Positions 35,525 through 47,800 of a stretch of DNA of 58,599 nt are shown piece after piece. The translations under genes and the position numbers were made by a program. Numbering within the stretch: the stretch's first letter is position 1; every line of letters begins with the position of its first letter. Location: positions 2,197,018-2,255,616 of the forward strand of contig BFEA01000129.1 of assembly GCA_003427395.1 (NCBI GenBank). The letters run 5' to 3'. A model generated the notes under the pieces. It did no database searches. It saw nothing but the letters and a program-made list of their open reading frames with translations, and had not been told where the DNA came from. This stretch comes from Chara braunii. Taxonomy: Eukaryota > Streptophyta > Charophyceae > Charales > Characeae.

Positions 35525-36260
35525 TTGGACATTGCTTCTAAGCAGAATAACCCAGTGCTATGTTTCTTGCTTGTTTTCGGAGAAATTAGACATTGTTTCT
35601 AAGTTGAATGGTCTGGTTGTTATGTTTATTTCTCAGGGATTGTGTGTCTGACTTTTGAGGCCAAGCATTGTTTTCATAGCTTCAAGTAGGTCGATCTGTT
35701 TCTTTTGGGGTTTCTAACCGAAGTTGGGCATTATTTCTATAGATTGAATGATCCAAATTCATGTTTTTGTGTGACTTGGGATAGACTGAACATTGTTTCT
35801 GAGTTGAATGGTTCATTCTCTTGTTTTATTTTAAGGGAGGATTTTGGTGAAGGGAAGATGAATGATTTAGCCTGAAGCCACACACTAAGCACAAATGAAT
35901 TTTAATTGGAAATACTTTATCTATATTGGCATGTGGATAGACAGTTGGACATTGTTTCTAACCAGAATGGTTCAGCTTAAGTCATATCGCTAAGAAGAAA
36001 GATAAACTTAAGGGTATAATTGAAAGTAAATTGGGCAAGTTGAGCATTGTTTCTAAGCTGAATGGCTCATTCCCCTGCCCATATTTTAAAGACAAGCTAG
36101 AGAGTTATTAAATTCTGGATATATAAGCAGTTCATGGCGACTAAGCATTGTTTCTAAGCAGAATGGTCTAGTCACATGCCAATGAAGAGAGAAGTAGTTG
36201 TGCAACTTATTCGTGTATCATTTAAGGCATGGTAGGCATTGTTTCTAAGTTGAATGGTCT
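35525..36260 (+). repeat. Array of a 24-26 bp interspersed motif, 9 copies (right arm)
   Basis: CATTGTTTCTAAGTTGAAT plus GGTC recurs near 35,529, 35,591, 35,665, 35,727, 35,788, 35,947, 36,041, 36,140 and 36,234. It is the reverse complement of the left-arm motif. Copies differ mainly in the TTGAATGG part (AGAATGG variants). DNA between copies is non-repetitive, 60-160 bp apart. Confidence 0.85.
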
Positions 36261-36555
36261 AGCGACATGCTATATGTAAAATAGGTAAAGAGTTGATCAG
36301 CTAAAGGATCAATTAACTATCTTATGTGGAAAAAACTTGGGATTTTTTGTGAGTGTACTTATCCATTCTGATATGGACTTGCATGTGACTGAGTGTGAAT
36401 TCTACCTCTTTTGAGTCTTAGCATTGATAGGTAGTTGCTCTAGATGTTGGCCACGTGTTGGAGCTATAGTAGTTAGTTTCAATTTTTGCATTTTCTGAGC
36501 TGCGTTTATTTTTCATACTTCGCTTTTACAAATTTTAGAAAAGCATTTTTGCTAA

Positions 36556-37200
36556 GGGAAGTGTTACCCAAATTTCTGCAAATCCAAGAAGTTAGTCAAA
36601 TTTTGCCTTTACAAAATTCAACTTTTGTTTAAGTTTCATACATGGCGTAGTAAAAATATAGGAAACCTAGGGAAGTGTTACCCAAACTTCTGCAAATCCA
36701 AGAAGTTAGTCAAATTTTGCCTTTACAAAATTCAACTTTTGTTTAAGTTTCATACATGGCGTAGTAAAAATATGGGAAACCTACTTTTCTAAAGGAGATG
36801 CTGCCAAAATTTTTACTAAATCAGAGAGTTTGACAAAATTTGACTTTATAAAATCTGAGCAATTTTTATATTTTATATTAAACTTTGTACAAATTTTGGA
36901 AAGACACTTCTCTAGAGGGAGTGCTGCCGAAATTTATATAAAACTAAGGAGTTAGTAAAATTTTGTAGCCGTAGAATTAAAGTTTTATTTTGAGTTCATA
37001 TATCACCTGGTATAAATATGGAAAACCTACTTTTCTAAAGGAGATGCTGCCTAATTTTTTACTGATTCAGGGAATGAGACAAAAGTTCATTATGTAAAGT
37101 AAAAGATCGTTTTCAAATTTCATATTCGGCCGAGTATAAATTTTGAAAAAACACTTTCCATAAAGAGAGTGTTGTCAAAGTTTTCTTACTTTTGAGGAGT
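36556..37200 (+). repeat. Tandem ~114-125 bp satellite-like units (right arm)
   Basis: Units start near 36,556, 36,670, 36,796, 36,917, 37,041 and 37,162 at phrases such as GGAAGTGTTACCCAAA or GGAGATGCTGCC. The first two (36,556-36,669 and 36,670-36,782) are almost identical, with about two differences, so they are a recent duplication in an otherwise old array. Confidence 0.85.
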
Positions 37201-37220
37201 TATATTATATTTCGATATAA

Positions 37221-39000
37221 TTTTTTTTGGCGATCCACCCTTTACGTGAGAAATGTTGTTGGGATTTTCCTTATTCTTCTAGAATTCGTTTAGAGGTAAT
37301 TCCTACTTAATATTGGGAGAAAGTCGAGTAAGATGTTATATGGGGGTTTATTCTCCATACACTTAAAAGTTTAGTTTTGGGAATTGACCAGTGTTGTGTT
37401 ACAGGTCTTATTTGGTCATTTCAGTTCAATATCTGACTAGTTTCAGCCCGATTCTGCAAGGATCTTCTTCTTTTATCTTTTGATAGCAGATTGGTTGCCA
37501 ATCCGTTGGTTCCGGCTCAACTCTAACACATTCTCGCTACTCAACCTAAGGCCTTAGCCCCTCTGGGTTTAAATGTTTCTTTGGGTTCTTACCCTGACTT
37601 TTATTAAATGGTCATTTAAAAAAGATAAGAGTGTTTTCTTTTGGAAGGTTGGACAAAGGTTGGGGCTTGTGTAAATAAGGCAAGGGGTGTGAGTATAGAG
37701 AGTGGTTGAAGTTGACCCCGTGTACTGTGTTGTCTATCAATGTTGAATCTTTGTTGTGGTTGCAGGTATGTTTTGTGAGTTGAAGTCTATATTGACTTTA
37801 TTTGCGATCATGAGTATATTTTAAAGGAAGTCACATTGTGATTGTAAGAGTGATCGCCTCATATCCTATAACCTCGTTGTATTTATACTCTGTGTATCTG
37901 CGTGGTCTGTCGTAACCGTGCGTGAAGATCGATCAGATTTCTATTCAGAGAAAGAAGATTTATTTTTACCTTTGTTTTTTAGGCTTTTATAGTTGGACGT
38001 TGAGGAATGTGACGGCTATCAAAGTCAAACCCCTTTACCTCTTTCCAGGCCTCCAATGATGGAGCCCAATTCCCAGGGTCAAAGGCGTTTGGCCGCCACA
38101 AAGGGGCGAAGCCCGCCTAGTACGCCTACCACTCCTTTTCACAGTGTGAAGAAGAGGGTAGAACTCGCAAATGCCTTCGCGATTGTCTAACGTAGAAAAA
38201 ATGACCCTTCAAGGCGTGTGTCAGCCAACACTTGAGTGTCGAAAGCAACCTCGAAAATCATTGAGGATTGCATAATTATGGGTACCACATAGTACGCCAT
38301 CACTGCAACCGCTTGTGTAATCAGGCATGGCTAGTTAATATGACAAGGCTTACTTCGTTGTGACATTTATTCAGAGTCTCGCGTGTGTGATTCACTTATT
38401 TTGTCATTAAAAAGTTATGGGTCAAATATAAAAAGGGACTCGCCCTGATTTGTGTATGAGAGTTGGTTTTATTTTGGCGAGGTGTACTGTGTGGTTGGAT
38501 GCACGGTCCTAGTCGACCGGCGCTGAGTCACGCTTGGGAAATCAGCGTCCTGAGTGTCGGCTCGCGCATAGGTCTGATTAAGGCGTTCGACCACGCGTAC
38601 CCCCTATGCTACAGCGTAGGAGAAACGCCTTCGGTTGGAGCACCTCTGCGATTGCATTAGAGCAACTTTCGCATGTGGTTCGATAGCTGTCAGGATACAA
38701 CCGTCCAAAGGTAGAGGTAAGTTGTGCCTCACGGGACCTCTATCATGTCGTAGAGGTTCGAAAGAGTTACGGTTGGCGTGCTCGGTCGGAGCGACGAAAG
38801 CTCCACTGTGAAGAAAGTCCTGCAAAATCTTGCGTGACGCGGCCAAGAGGGTCTGCTTGCGGAACCGATGCGCTCGACAACGGCCTCATTTGCCAGGCCA
38901 GCAGTCTTCAGGTAGGATGAGCAAGCCTGTTTGCAACACGACCGAGCGCCTGAATTCTTGTAGAGTGGAGAAACAAGACATTGAACCGATCATTTATTAT
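37221..39000. other. Mostly uncharacterised sequence
   Basis: Beyond the arm I recognise no family. A 66-codon plus frame at 37,993-38,190 is listed separately. Confidence 0.4.
37993..38190 (+). CDS. Candidate terminal exon, proline-rich, unknown protein
   Basis: A T-rich tract and TTTTTTAG (37,974-37,981) could be a 3' splice site about 10 bp upstream. The following frame encodes a short Pro/Ser/Thr-rich segment (RSPPSTPTTPFHSVKKR) and ends in TAA. The first listed codon is TTG, so it is not a convincing start; if real it is an internal reading frame. No homology recognised. Confidence 0.25.
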   Translation: MDVEECDGYQSQTPLPLSRPPMMEPNSQGQRRLAATKGRSPPSTPTTPFHSVKKRVELANAFAIV

Positions 39001-41250
39001 ATTGAGCTAAACATCTACCGTTCTTATTTTCTTCTTCTGCCTTGCCTTTTTTTTTTCTCTTTAATAAAAGGGCACCGGCCTTGAGCAGACGTCGCAAAAC
39101 CATTTTTTTTCCTACCCATATCCGACCCAGCCTAAGCCTTGATGTATCATATCGAGTTGAACCCATGCAAACACGATTTTGTTTACCTAGACCCAGCCCT
39201 CCCGCGCTAATTTATTTTTTTTTCTACCCGTACCCAACCCACTTAGGGGGATTTAAAAATTGTCTACCCATACCCATCCACACCCAGTCCAATTTTTTGT
39301 TCACCTGCATCCAACCTCACCCGAACCTTGTACCCATCCACTCGTGCCCAGCCATACTTGTGCCCAAAATTTTCAACCTAGGCTTAGTTTTTATCTTTAT
39401 TTCAAACTTAGGCCTTTGCATTTCGGATTTTTTACCTTCCATCCACAGATTTTCGCTTCGAATTTTGGCAACGACAATGGGCCAGTGGTTGGGGATATTT
39501 ACAGTGATACTTTCTTGTCCACATTTGGCCGCAACTACAGCCAAATTTTAAAGGATCTGACCTCAATTATGGCCAGAGCTTATTAGTGAATGTCGTATTT
39601 CCTAAGCTGAAATGACTAGGGCCGCGCCAAATCAATAGTACAGCCTGACCCTAGTGCTACCTCAGCCTTAAGATGAACGACAGACGGCGAGAGACAAATT
39701 TATATTAGGGGAACACCCCACTCGTACCACTATTTCCCAGTCAAGAAAAAAGGTCAGGCCTGCCCCTAATACTACCTAGCCTTGTCTAATATGCCTAGTA
39801 GGCCTACCTGCCTCGGGTCACCTACGCGGAACCTCTACCCTGTTGTACCCGGACCCTGGGCAAACCTTTGCCCAACCGTTACCGTCCAGGCACTGTGTCA
39901 ACACCCAGCCCCACCCACCCTATAGTTTCCTGCCCCGACCATATCCCCCCCGCGGATATCCAGACCTAGCTGCCTCGTGCATGCTAATCATGCCATACCC
40001 ACACCCGTCCAGAACTGTCGAGTACGGCTGGGTACTTTCTTGTCCACATTTGGCCGCAACTACAGCCAAATTTTGATGGATCTGACCTCCCAATGTCAAC
40101 CTCTGGCCTTGACATATCAACATTGAACTAACTGACTTGCCCCAGGTAATTCAGAGTGATTTTATTCTTTTCATCTGGTTGATCAGGATTTGAACTTGGG
40201 TGTCACATGCCTGAAAACATCAGACACGGATGGTGCAGAGCCCAAGAATCGACTGAAGAAGAAAGAGCAATACAAATGCGGCGAAAATCTGAAACACACA
40301 GATCTGACTCATCAAGACTCAGGACTAACTGCACATATCCATCATCACACAATGTGGAAATGACACGGTGACACACACATGGAAGAACATCACCATGCTT
40401 GAACTCATACACCGATGGACGAAGGAGATGAGGAAGAGACGAAGGGGGAGAAGAAGAGGAGATGTCAATGTGAGGATTGAGCCCTCAACGGGGCCTTGCC
40501 GACATGCATATGTTCTGGGCATTGGCCCCCAGCAAGCCTCATGCTTTCTCTCTCCGCCCTAACCCCGACGCCTGGGGGCGCCACCGAGGGTTGACCTGTT
40601 GAAGATATGGTGATTTTAGGGGTCAGCTCCACGTGGACGGAGGAGAGTGGTCGAGGGAAGGAGGGTGAGAAGGGCGCTTCCGCGAAGACGGAGTGGTGGT
40701 CAGGCTGAGAGTAGGAGGGGTCAGTGGGCGGAAGGGATTCCTACACAGTATGCGAGACCCGCCGTTAAGTTGAATCAGCAGAAGAAACGGCGGATGGACC
40801 CTCGCAAAGGAAAGGGGGCGGGCGGCGGCGAAGATGCATAGGAGGTGCGACAACGACGAAACAAGAGCCACGTAGCAACGACAGTACGACAACAGAAGCA
40901 AGAGAGTGAGACCGTGGGGAGCGTCGCAGTAAACCGAGTCAACGCAGCAGCTCGTGTCAAGCCCGGGTTCTCTTGGGGCCCCGAGGGCGGAGGCTCTTTG
41001 CCCCCCCCCGGTGAAGGACCTCGGGTGGTGCACGCCGGCAACAAGACGAAGACAGGTAAGTAGTACACTTGACTGGTCCAAGTAGGACTGTCTCTCCCTA
41101 TTGAATAAATGATAAGTAACCCATTAGATGAATGAAAGCAATCACCGGAGCAGCACAATCACATGTAACATCAAAAGAGGTTTTCTCGGCAAAAATTGAA
41201 GTGTCGGATGGAGCAGATTAAAGAGTAGAAGGGTTGAAAGAACGAAAAAG
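39000..41250. other. Low-coding sequence, pyrimidine-rich, then LINE-proximal purine-rich
   Basis: The stretch at 39,110-39,380 is rich in TACCCATACCCA-type phrases. A 57-bp direct repeat is listed separately. The part at 40,620-41,060 has GC-rich frames upstream of LINE ORF1 that may belong to the LINE 5' untranslated region; I do not recognise a protein there. Confidence 0.4.
39508..40089 (+). repeat. 57-bp direct repeats 525 bp apart
   Basis: 39,508-39,564 and 40,033-40,089 share TACTTTCTTGTCCACATTTG and the following GCCGCAACTACAGCCAAATT, with only two or three differences at the end. They could be remnants of short terminal repeats or a local duplication. Confidence 0.85.
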
Positions 41251-41406
41251 GGCACAAGAAAGGGGGTTCATAGCAGGGGGATTACGGAAAGGAGAAGGGT
41301 GGACGATTGAGGAGAGCAACAGTGGGGACGGGCGACAAAACAGTTAGCCGGAAAAGGGAGACAAAGGGAGAACAACAGCGGGGAAGGGCGAAAGTCGGCA
41401 AAACTG

Positions 41407-42780
41407 TTGAGGGACAGAGGGGAGTTGGAAAAGGAGACGAAGGGAGTGATGGCCAGGGGTCCGGAGAAAGGGAAAAGACCCTTCAAAAACCAAAGGGCTC
41501 ACAGGAAAGTGGAATCAACCATGATGTTCAGAGGGGCCTTGAGGCACTATGCCAACGAACGGCTGGCTTGGAGAGGGAAAACAAGGCAAGGGAGCGAGGA
41601 GGAGGTAAGACGCGACCTCCCCCCAGCCCAACTACTGAGAGAAACCAAGGAGACACTCGATTCATGCCCTGGGCCACCCCCTCCTTCCTGGGCAGAGAGA
41701 CTGCGCCGACCCAACGCTGGTCAAACAATCGTGGTGACAAGACGATCGGTGGGCAACGAGGATCGCGAGTGGAAAATTCCACTCGACAACGTGTCATCCG
41801 CTAGCGCCTTCTTTCTATCCAAACTGTTGACCCCGTCAGAACCAAGGGTGGTGAATCATGGAGGGCGAGCATTAATGATGAAAGCCCTCCCGATGGCCAA
41901 AGTACAAAACAGGAACGAGCTGTACACCCGGCACGCCAACAACTGGGTGTTTCACGACGCCGCCGCCTTTAAATCAACCAATGACAAGATCGAATGGCTC
42001 AGGAAACGATTAGCCTCCTTAAGAGGGAACGTGGAAGAAGCACAAGACATGTTTCTGCTCCAACCGTTATCCACGACGACCATTACGGTCGTCTGTCGAC
42101 ACGAAGTAGGCAAACGACAAATGGAAGGATGGCGTTCGATAAGATGTGACAGATCCGAGGTGCGTATCTACCCTTGGTCCCCCCCCAAACAACAAAAACC
42201 GGAAGAAAGACAATTGCAGATGATGACGGATCACTTCTGGGTGGAATTTCGTCACGTCCCTGTCGAAATCCAAGCCGCCTTGATCCAGGATTTTGGGGAG
42301 AAGTACGATATAATCGATTTTATCGATCCCCTCCCCCCCCACGTGGCAAGACGGGACGATTATCTAATGCTAGCGATTGATCTGTCGGAAAGCCTGCCTT
42401 TCCTGATTGATGATATAATCCCCTTCTATGTGGGAAACAAGGAATTCAAGGTGCACACGGCCCATAAACTCAGGCCGTGATGCTTTGAATGCCACGCGTA
42501 CGGACACCTGTATACTGAGCCTGCTTGTCCGCACCACCCGATCAATGAAAGCAGAGCAACCGGGAGGCTTTCCCAGGATCCCTTCCGCAGTAGACATTGG
42601 CTTACTGTGGACCCTGGACATGAGGGGTGGGTCTTTATTGATAAAAAAGACGAGGCGGGCAAAATTATAGGTTGGACCTGGGACAAGCAAGGTGACCCGG
42701 ACCCCCTAACTAAACCACCAGCATCATGGGTTCCCCCCAAGACGATTGAATCCCACCTGCAACTTATTACCCCCACTGCT
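41407..42780 (+). pseudogene. LINE ORF1 (nucleic-acid-binding, CCHC) 5' part
   Basis: A frame of 357 codons ends at TGA (42,478-42,480) but continues open in the same frame up to the N gap. Directly after the stop comes a zinc knuckle, CFECHAYGHLYTEPACP, matching the CCHC found at the end of the RNA-binding domain of plant L1 ORF1. So the stop is a mutation inside the protein (CGA or TGG to TGA), not its natural end. The upstream part (VVTRRSV..., IYPWSP, FRHVPVEIQ, DFIDPLPPHVA) fits the RNA-binding region that precedes such a knuckle. The start codon is uncertain, as the frame begins in a basic, low-complexity stretch. Confidence 0.75.
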
Positions 42781-43599
42781 NNNNNNNNNNNNNNNNNNNN
42801 NNNNNNNNNNNNNNNNNNNNNNNNNNNNNNNNNNNNNNNNNNNNNNNNNNNNNNNNNNNNNNNNNNNNNNNNNNNNNNNNNNNNNNNNNNNNNNNNNNNN
42901 NNNNNNNNNNNNNNNNNNNNNNNNNNNNNNNNNNNNNNNNNNNNNNNNNNNNNNNNNNNNNNNNNNNNNNNNNNNNNNNNNNNNNNNNNNNNNNNNNNNN
43001 NNNNNNNNNNNNNNNNNNNNNNNNNNNNNNNNNNNNNNNNNNNNNNNNNNNNNNNNNNNNNNNNNNNNNNNNNNNNNNNNNNNNNNNNNNNNNNNNNNNN
43101 NNNNNNNNNNNNNNNNNNNNNNNNNNNNNNNNNNNNNNNNNNNNNNNNNNNNNNNNNNNNNNNNNNNNNNNNNNNNNNNNNNNNNNNNNNNNNNNNNNNN
43201 NNNNNNNNNNNNNNNNNNNNNNNNNNNNNNNNNNNNNNNNNNNNNNNNNNNNNNNNNNNNNNNNNNNNNNNNNNNNNNNNNNNNNNNNNNNNNNNNNNNN
43301 NNNNNNNNNNNNNNNNNNNNNNNNNNNNNNNNNNNNNNNNNNNNNNNNNNNNNNNNNNNNNNNNNNNNNNNNNNNNNNNNNNNNNNNNNNNNNNNNNNNN
43401 NNNNNNNNNNNNNNNNNNNNNNNNNNNNNNNNNNNNNNNNNNNNNNNNNNNNNNNNNNNNNNNNNNNNNNNNNNNNNNNNNNNNNNNNNNNNNNNNNNNN
43501 NNNNNNNNNNNNNNNNNNNNNNNNNNNNNNNNNNNNNNNNNNNNNNNNNNNNNNNNNNNNNNNNNNNNNNNNNNNNNNNNNNNNNNNNNNNNNNNNNNN
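42781..43599. other. Assembly gap (819 Ns)
   Basis: All bases are N. The gap falls inside the LINE ORF1 region; the long X-filled frames across it have no meaning. Confidence 1.
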
Positions 43600-44358
43600 A
43601 GGCCCAACTAATTAAGACAATGGAAGAAAGCCAACTAGTGATAACCACTTTGGCACAGGGACCCCCTCCTCACAGCACATGGGCAGACTTCCTCCAGCGC
43701 CTTCATAGGGTTTCGGCGGTACATTTCCACCCCCCCTGCTCTCTGCAGTGACCACCGAAAGTATAGAGAAGGTCCCCCTCCAGAATGGGAGCGCAAATGG
43801 AGTGGAGGGAACGGCCTCACAAGAAGAGGCGCAACCTGAAACAGCAACACAGTTTGGAACCGACCCATTTCTACAAGCCTTCGGGCCCCAACCCATGGAC
43901 ATAGAGGAACCCCCGTCCTCTCTCCCCCCCCCCCCGGACGTGGAGTCAATGGAGGTGGATAGCTAGGAGGAAACAACATCTCCCCCGACAGGAATGGGGG
44001 TCGAGCAAAAGCTGCAAGCAATAGCTGACTGGCTACTGGATGGTTTCAAATCTCAACATGGGAATGCCTCCCAAGAATTTTAGGATCAAACTTACATTGA
44101 GCTTTTTAATATGCTTGACCACAGCCCAAATGTAAGGGCAGCCCTTGAGAACGGCCCTCCATTTCACATCTCCTGGCTAGAACTGTTCCGGCGCATTAGG
44201 CAGATAGCTTGGGTGCACTTCCGACCACCGGGACAACCCCCGGGGGCAGAGGACGGGGATAACAGAGCGCCCCCCCCATCACAACCTGCTCCTGTAAACA
44301 AGACAGAAGAGGAGGAGGGGCCGCCAAAGAACAGAGGACCGAAAAGCTCAGGAATCTA
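43600..44358 (+). pseudogene. LINE ORF1 3' part (broken)
   Basis: After the gap a frame reads QLIKTMEESQLVITTLAQ and shifts at a C run near 43,735. The new frame is Pro/Glu-rich (PLQNGSANGVEGTASQEEAQ) and passes TAG codons at 43,963-43,965 (DS*EETTS) and 44,081-44,083 (SQEF*DQTYIELF) before ending at TAA (44,356-44,358). Both TAG sites suit a former CAG. This looks like the acidic, flexible tail of ORF1 followed by a short folded part (FHISWLELFRRIRQIAWVHF). Confidence 0.6.
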
Positions 44359-44361
44359 ATT

Positions 44362-44838
44362 GTGTCGGGTCGTTACGAGGCTACTCTCTCTAAGGATGGG
44401 GGGGTGTTAGCAATCTCCCTGCGTTATGCAGGGGATAGAATGGAGATAGGTCTCACGCCCACATCGGGTGGTTTCACGTTGCCTAGCTGGAGGTTCTTCA
44501 ACCAATGGTCCCTGCCCAGCCTCGGAGAACATAACTTTTTTGGAAAAGCGGAATCTTTTGTCAACAGGAATTACCCGGTAGGGGCAAAAGCAATGCTATC
44601 CCACTTTGAGGGGATCCAGAGGATAGCATCGACAAACCTCTTCATTCTGTTTGAAGAGGACAAAAGCTCTGACCTACAGTGGTTCACTCACACCGCCCTC
44701 ATGGACCTACGTACCCAACACATAACAGCCAGTTCCTTTTGGCCTGCAGAGGACATACATACGTGCCTCACGAAAATACTCAGATATGGGCTGCTGTGCA
44801 CAGTAGATTGGTCCTCCAAAAAATGGAGAAGAATATAA
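44362..44838 (+). CDS. Conserved-looking frame between LINE ORF1 and ORF2
   Basis: An open frame of 158 codons overlaps no other good frame and has balanced, protein-like composition (SLRYAGDRMEIGLTP; FILFEEDKSSDLQWF; RYGLLCTVDWSSKKWRRI). It follows the ORF1 tail in a different frame and ends just before the AAAC tract. I do not recognise the domain. It could be the real C-terminus of ORF1 after a frameshift, or a third LINE frame. It begins at a GTG, so the true start is not seen. Confidence 0.5.
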   Translation: MSGRYEATLSKDGGVLAISLRYAGDRMEIGLTPTSGGFTLPSWRFFNQWSLPSLGEHNFFGKAESFVNRNYPVGAKAMLSHFEGIQRIASTNLFILFEEDKSSDLQWFTHTALMDLRTQHITASSFWPAEDIHTCLTKILRYGLLCTVDWSSKKWRRI

Positions 44839-44889
44839 AAAAACAAACAAACAAACAAACAAACAAACAAACAAACAAACAAACAAACA
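44837..44889. repeat. (AAAC)n microsatellite at the ORF1-ORF2 junction
   Basis: About 12 AAAC units after an A run separate the two coding parts of the LINE. Confidence 0.97.
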
Positions 44890-44898
44890 CGAAAATCA

Positions 44899-47800
44899 AT
44901 GCGTGCAGCGATGGGGAAGGACCTTGATACTCTGTACTGCAGAAACCCGGAATGGCAGAACTGCCTGAAGAGTGCGGACTTGGACTTGCGGTCACTAAAT
45001 GTGAATGGAATTGCCACATATAACCCCCCTAAATGCCAAGCAATATGGGACCAATTGCGGGGAGTGGGGGGTAGGAGGTGACCGAACGTGATCTGCATAC
45101 AGGAGACACACCTCCTGGACACTCACGACCATCACAGAGCGCACCGAAACGTGTGGCCGCACCAGTCCTATAGAGCGCACGCTGTGACACCGGCATCTGC
45201 AGGTGTGGCGATTTGGATTCCGCCAGATTCTAGAGTAGAGGTGGTGCACTGGGCTGCGGACGAACTACAGGGCCGGTGGGTTTCCATTCTGGCGATGCTG
45301 GAACTGGAACTGGTATGCATCTTCTGTGTGTATGCCCCCAACTCAACGGGGGAAAGGGAGGGTTTTTTCAACCACCTGGCCTCGCTCCCGCCCCAAGGCA
45401 TCCCGCTCATCTTTGCCGGTGATTTCAACGCAGCCCCGGATAAATGGATGGACAGATGGAGCCCACAAGGCAATTACCCTCAATATGTGGAGGAGGACGA
45501 AAGAACCATGTCGCATTTCAGCACGACTCTTTCTCTGATCGACGCATATCGTCACCTCCATCCGCAGGAGAGATCTTACACCTACCTCCGCACCAGCGAC
45601 CCTTGCAGACACACGAAATCTCGGATCGATCTGGTCCTCATTTCGACAGCCATACGGGACGCCCTGCGACTCTCGGCCATATTCCCGCAAAGCCCATACC
45701 CAGGCCTTGACCACTGCACATGCGGTATCATTCTTACTTTCCGTAAAAGGCCCGATCAAGGGCCGGGTTATTACAAACTGAACACATCACTGTTGAAAGT
45801 CGAAGGTTTTCGGAACTTCACAAGAGATGTGTGGGCTTATTGGCACAACCAAAGGCAACACTTTGAATCACAAATCCAATGGTTTACAATCGGTTTGTTC
45901 TTCTTGGCCAAAAAATGCAAAGACTATTCAAAATTGGTCGCGAATCAACGATACACCCGAGAAATGGAGACCCACAACCAACTTCATGACCTGGTCTCCC
46001 AAGACAATTCAGAGGAACACACGAACACCATCCAACAGTTAAAAGACCAACTATTACAATATGCCCAATATAGATGGCAAGGAGTTAGAATCAGAGGGAA
46101 ACTCGCAAAATGGACCACTGAGGGAACTATGGACTCACAATTTTTCAGTGTTGCATCAATCCAAGCCCATCGGACAACGATAGAAGCCCTTCTCAACCCC
46201 ACAACTGGGGAACTGGCCACAACAACCGCACACAGCGTAAAGATAGTCAGGACGTTCTACCAAGACCTTTTCTCATCCCACATCTCTCAGCCACAGGACC
46301 CCCGACACCTTGCAGAAGTGGACAGGTTTTTGGACCCTATGGAGAACCATCTATCACCCGAACAGAGGGAAAAGATAGAACGCAAAATAACTAAAGAAGA
46401 AATCTGGACCGCACTGCTGCAAATGGACGACGAAAAGACGCCAGGGGTAGATGGTTTCCCAAAAGAATTTTGGAAAACCATGTGGTCGCACCTCTCCGAC
46501 GACCTAATGCAATTCTATGAGGAAGTCTGGAATACAGGAGAGATGGGCGAAATGGTGGGACACGGGGTGCTCTCCTTGCTCCACAAAAAAGGAGACAGGA
46601 TGAACATACGTAATTATTGCCCGATTACCCTCCTGACAGTGGTCTACAAGATGTTATCCAAGGCACTGGCCAATCGAATAATAGAGGTGGTAGAGGATCT
46701 GGTGCACCCAGCGCAAACAGGCTTCATTCGCAAGAGAAACATCCAAGAAAACATTCTCCTAATCCATGATGTAATCAACCTGGCACGCAGGCACAAAAGT
46801 AATGCAGCGTTGGTCTTCATTGACTTCGAGAAAGCAAATGACCTCGTAGATTGGACCTTTCTTGACAAATGCTTTGAAAAGTTCAACTTTGGCCCTTCCT
46901 TCCGAAGATGGATTAGGATTCTGCACCGGAATGCCACCACTAGGGTGCAGGTAAATGGCAACCTGGCTCCAGAAATTAAACTCCACAGATCAGTCAGGCA
47001 GGGTGACCCGATAGCCCCTTTTCTTTTCGTCCTCACCATGGAAGCTTTATCGGCCAACTTACGCAGCAGCAGAAACCTGAAAAAAATTAACCTGTCCGGA
47101 ATCCCGGATGAAGCTGTCCCGATCTGTTCGCTGTTTGCTGACGATCTGACAATCATAACTGACGCAACACCCGAAAACATGGATGAGATAAAGCGGCTAA
47201 TGGATAGATTTTGTGCCCTCTCAGACATGACTATAAATTGGGGTCAAAAAACACAGGGCTGGTGGATCCACCACCAGGGGGAGTCGTCCCCCGGAAGAGC
47301 CGCGCGTCTCGTTAACCCCTGAGGAGGCGCCTGTTAGGGTCCTGGGGGTAAAAATGTCAGCATACGCCCGCCCGCTTGACAACGACGACTGGATTACGGC
47401 CCCGGCATTGGCTAAATTTGACCGCTCGGACCGCAAGCACACATCCCTGTTCGGAAGGGCCCTCGTAATCAATAATGTGGTTCTTGCCACACTATGGTAC
47501 AAATCTGTTCTATGGCCAGCCAGCGAGGTGGCCCACAGAGCCCTTAGACGAAAGGTGGCAGCATGTCTATGGAGAGGGGACAGCCAGACTACTAACGCCA
47601 TAAGTCGAGTGGCATGGGACACAGTGGTTCAGCCCAAAGCACAAGGGGGGTTGGGCATCATAGACCCCCCCACTCAGACACAGGCTTTGAGCCTGTTGTG
47701 GTTGGTGCGGCTGATCTTCGAGGCATCCCAACGGTGGACCCCACTGCCTATAAGACAGATAGCACACCTGGCCCCAAAATCTCCCCCAGAGGTAGATCCA

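Larger units (their letters stand above)
30960..37220 (+). repeat. Right arm of a large inverted repeat
   Basis: This arm is the reverse-complement counterpart of 5,880-12,400, with the same blocks in mirrored order: near-palindrome at 30,979, SINE head at 32,139, GAGCACAAAGGGTGTGCTC at 34,783, CCGATTGCGGGAGC at 35,217, motif array at 35,525-36,260 and satellite-like units at 36,556-37,200. I see no intact gene in it. Confidence 0.85.

Noticed and set aside
35525-36260. CRISPR array, from regularly recurring short motif with unique spacers
   Set aside because: The DNA is eukaryotic, the motif is degenerate, spacing varies from about 60 to 160 bp, and the same array is present inverted in the other arm.
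41407-42480. Treating the LINE ORF1 frame ending at 42,480 as a complete gene
   Set aside because: The zinc knuckle follows directly after the stop in the same frame, so the stop is internal.
42426-43648. Frames of about 290-390 codons across the N run
   Set aside because: They consist almost wholly of undetermined residues.
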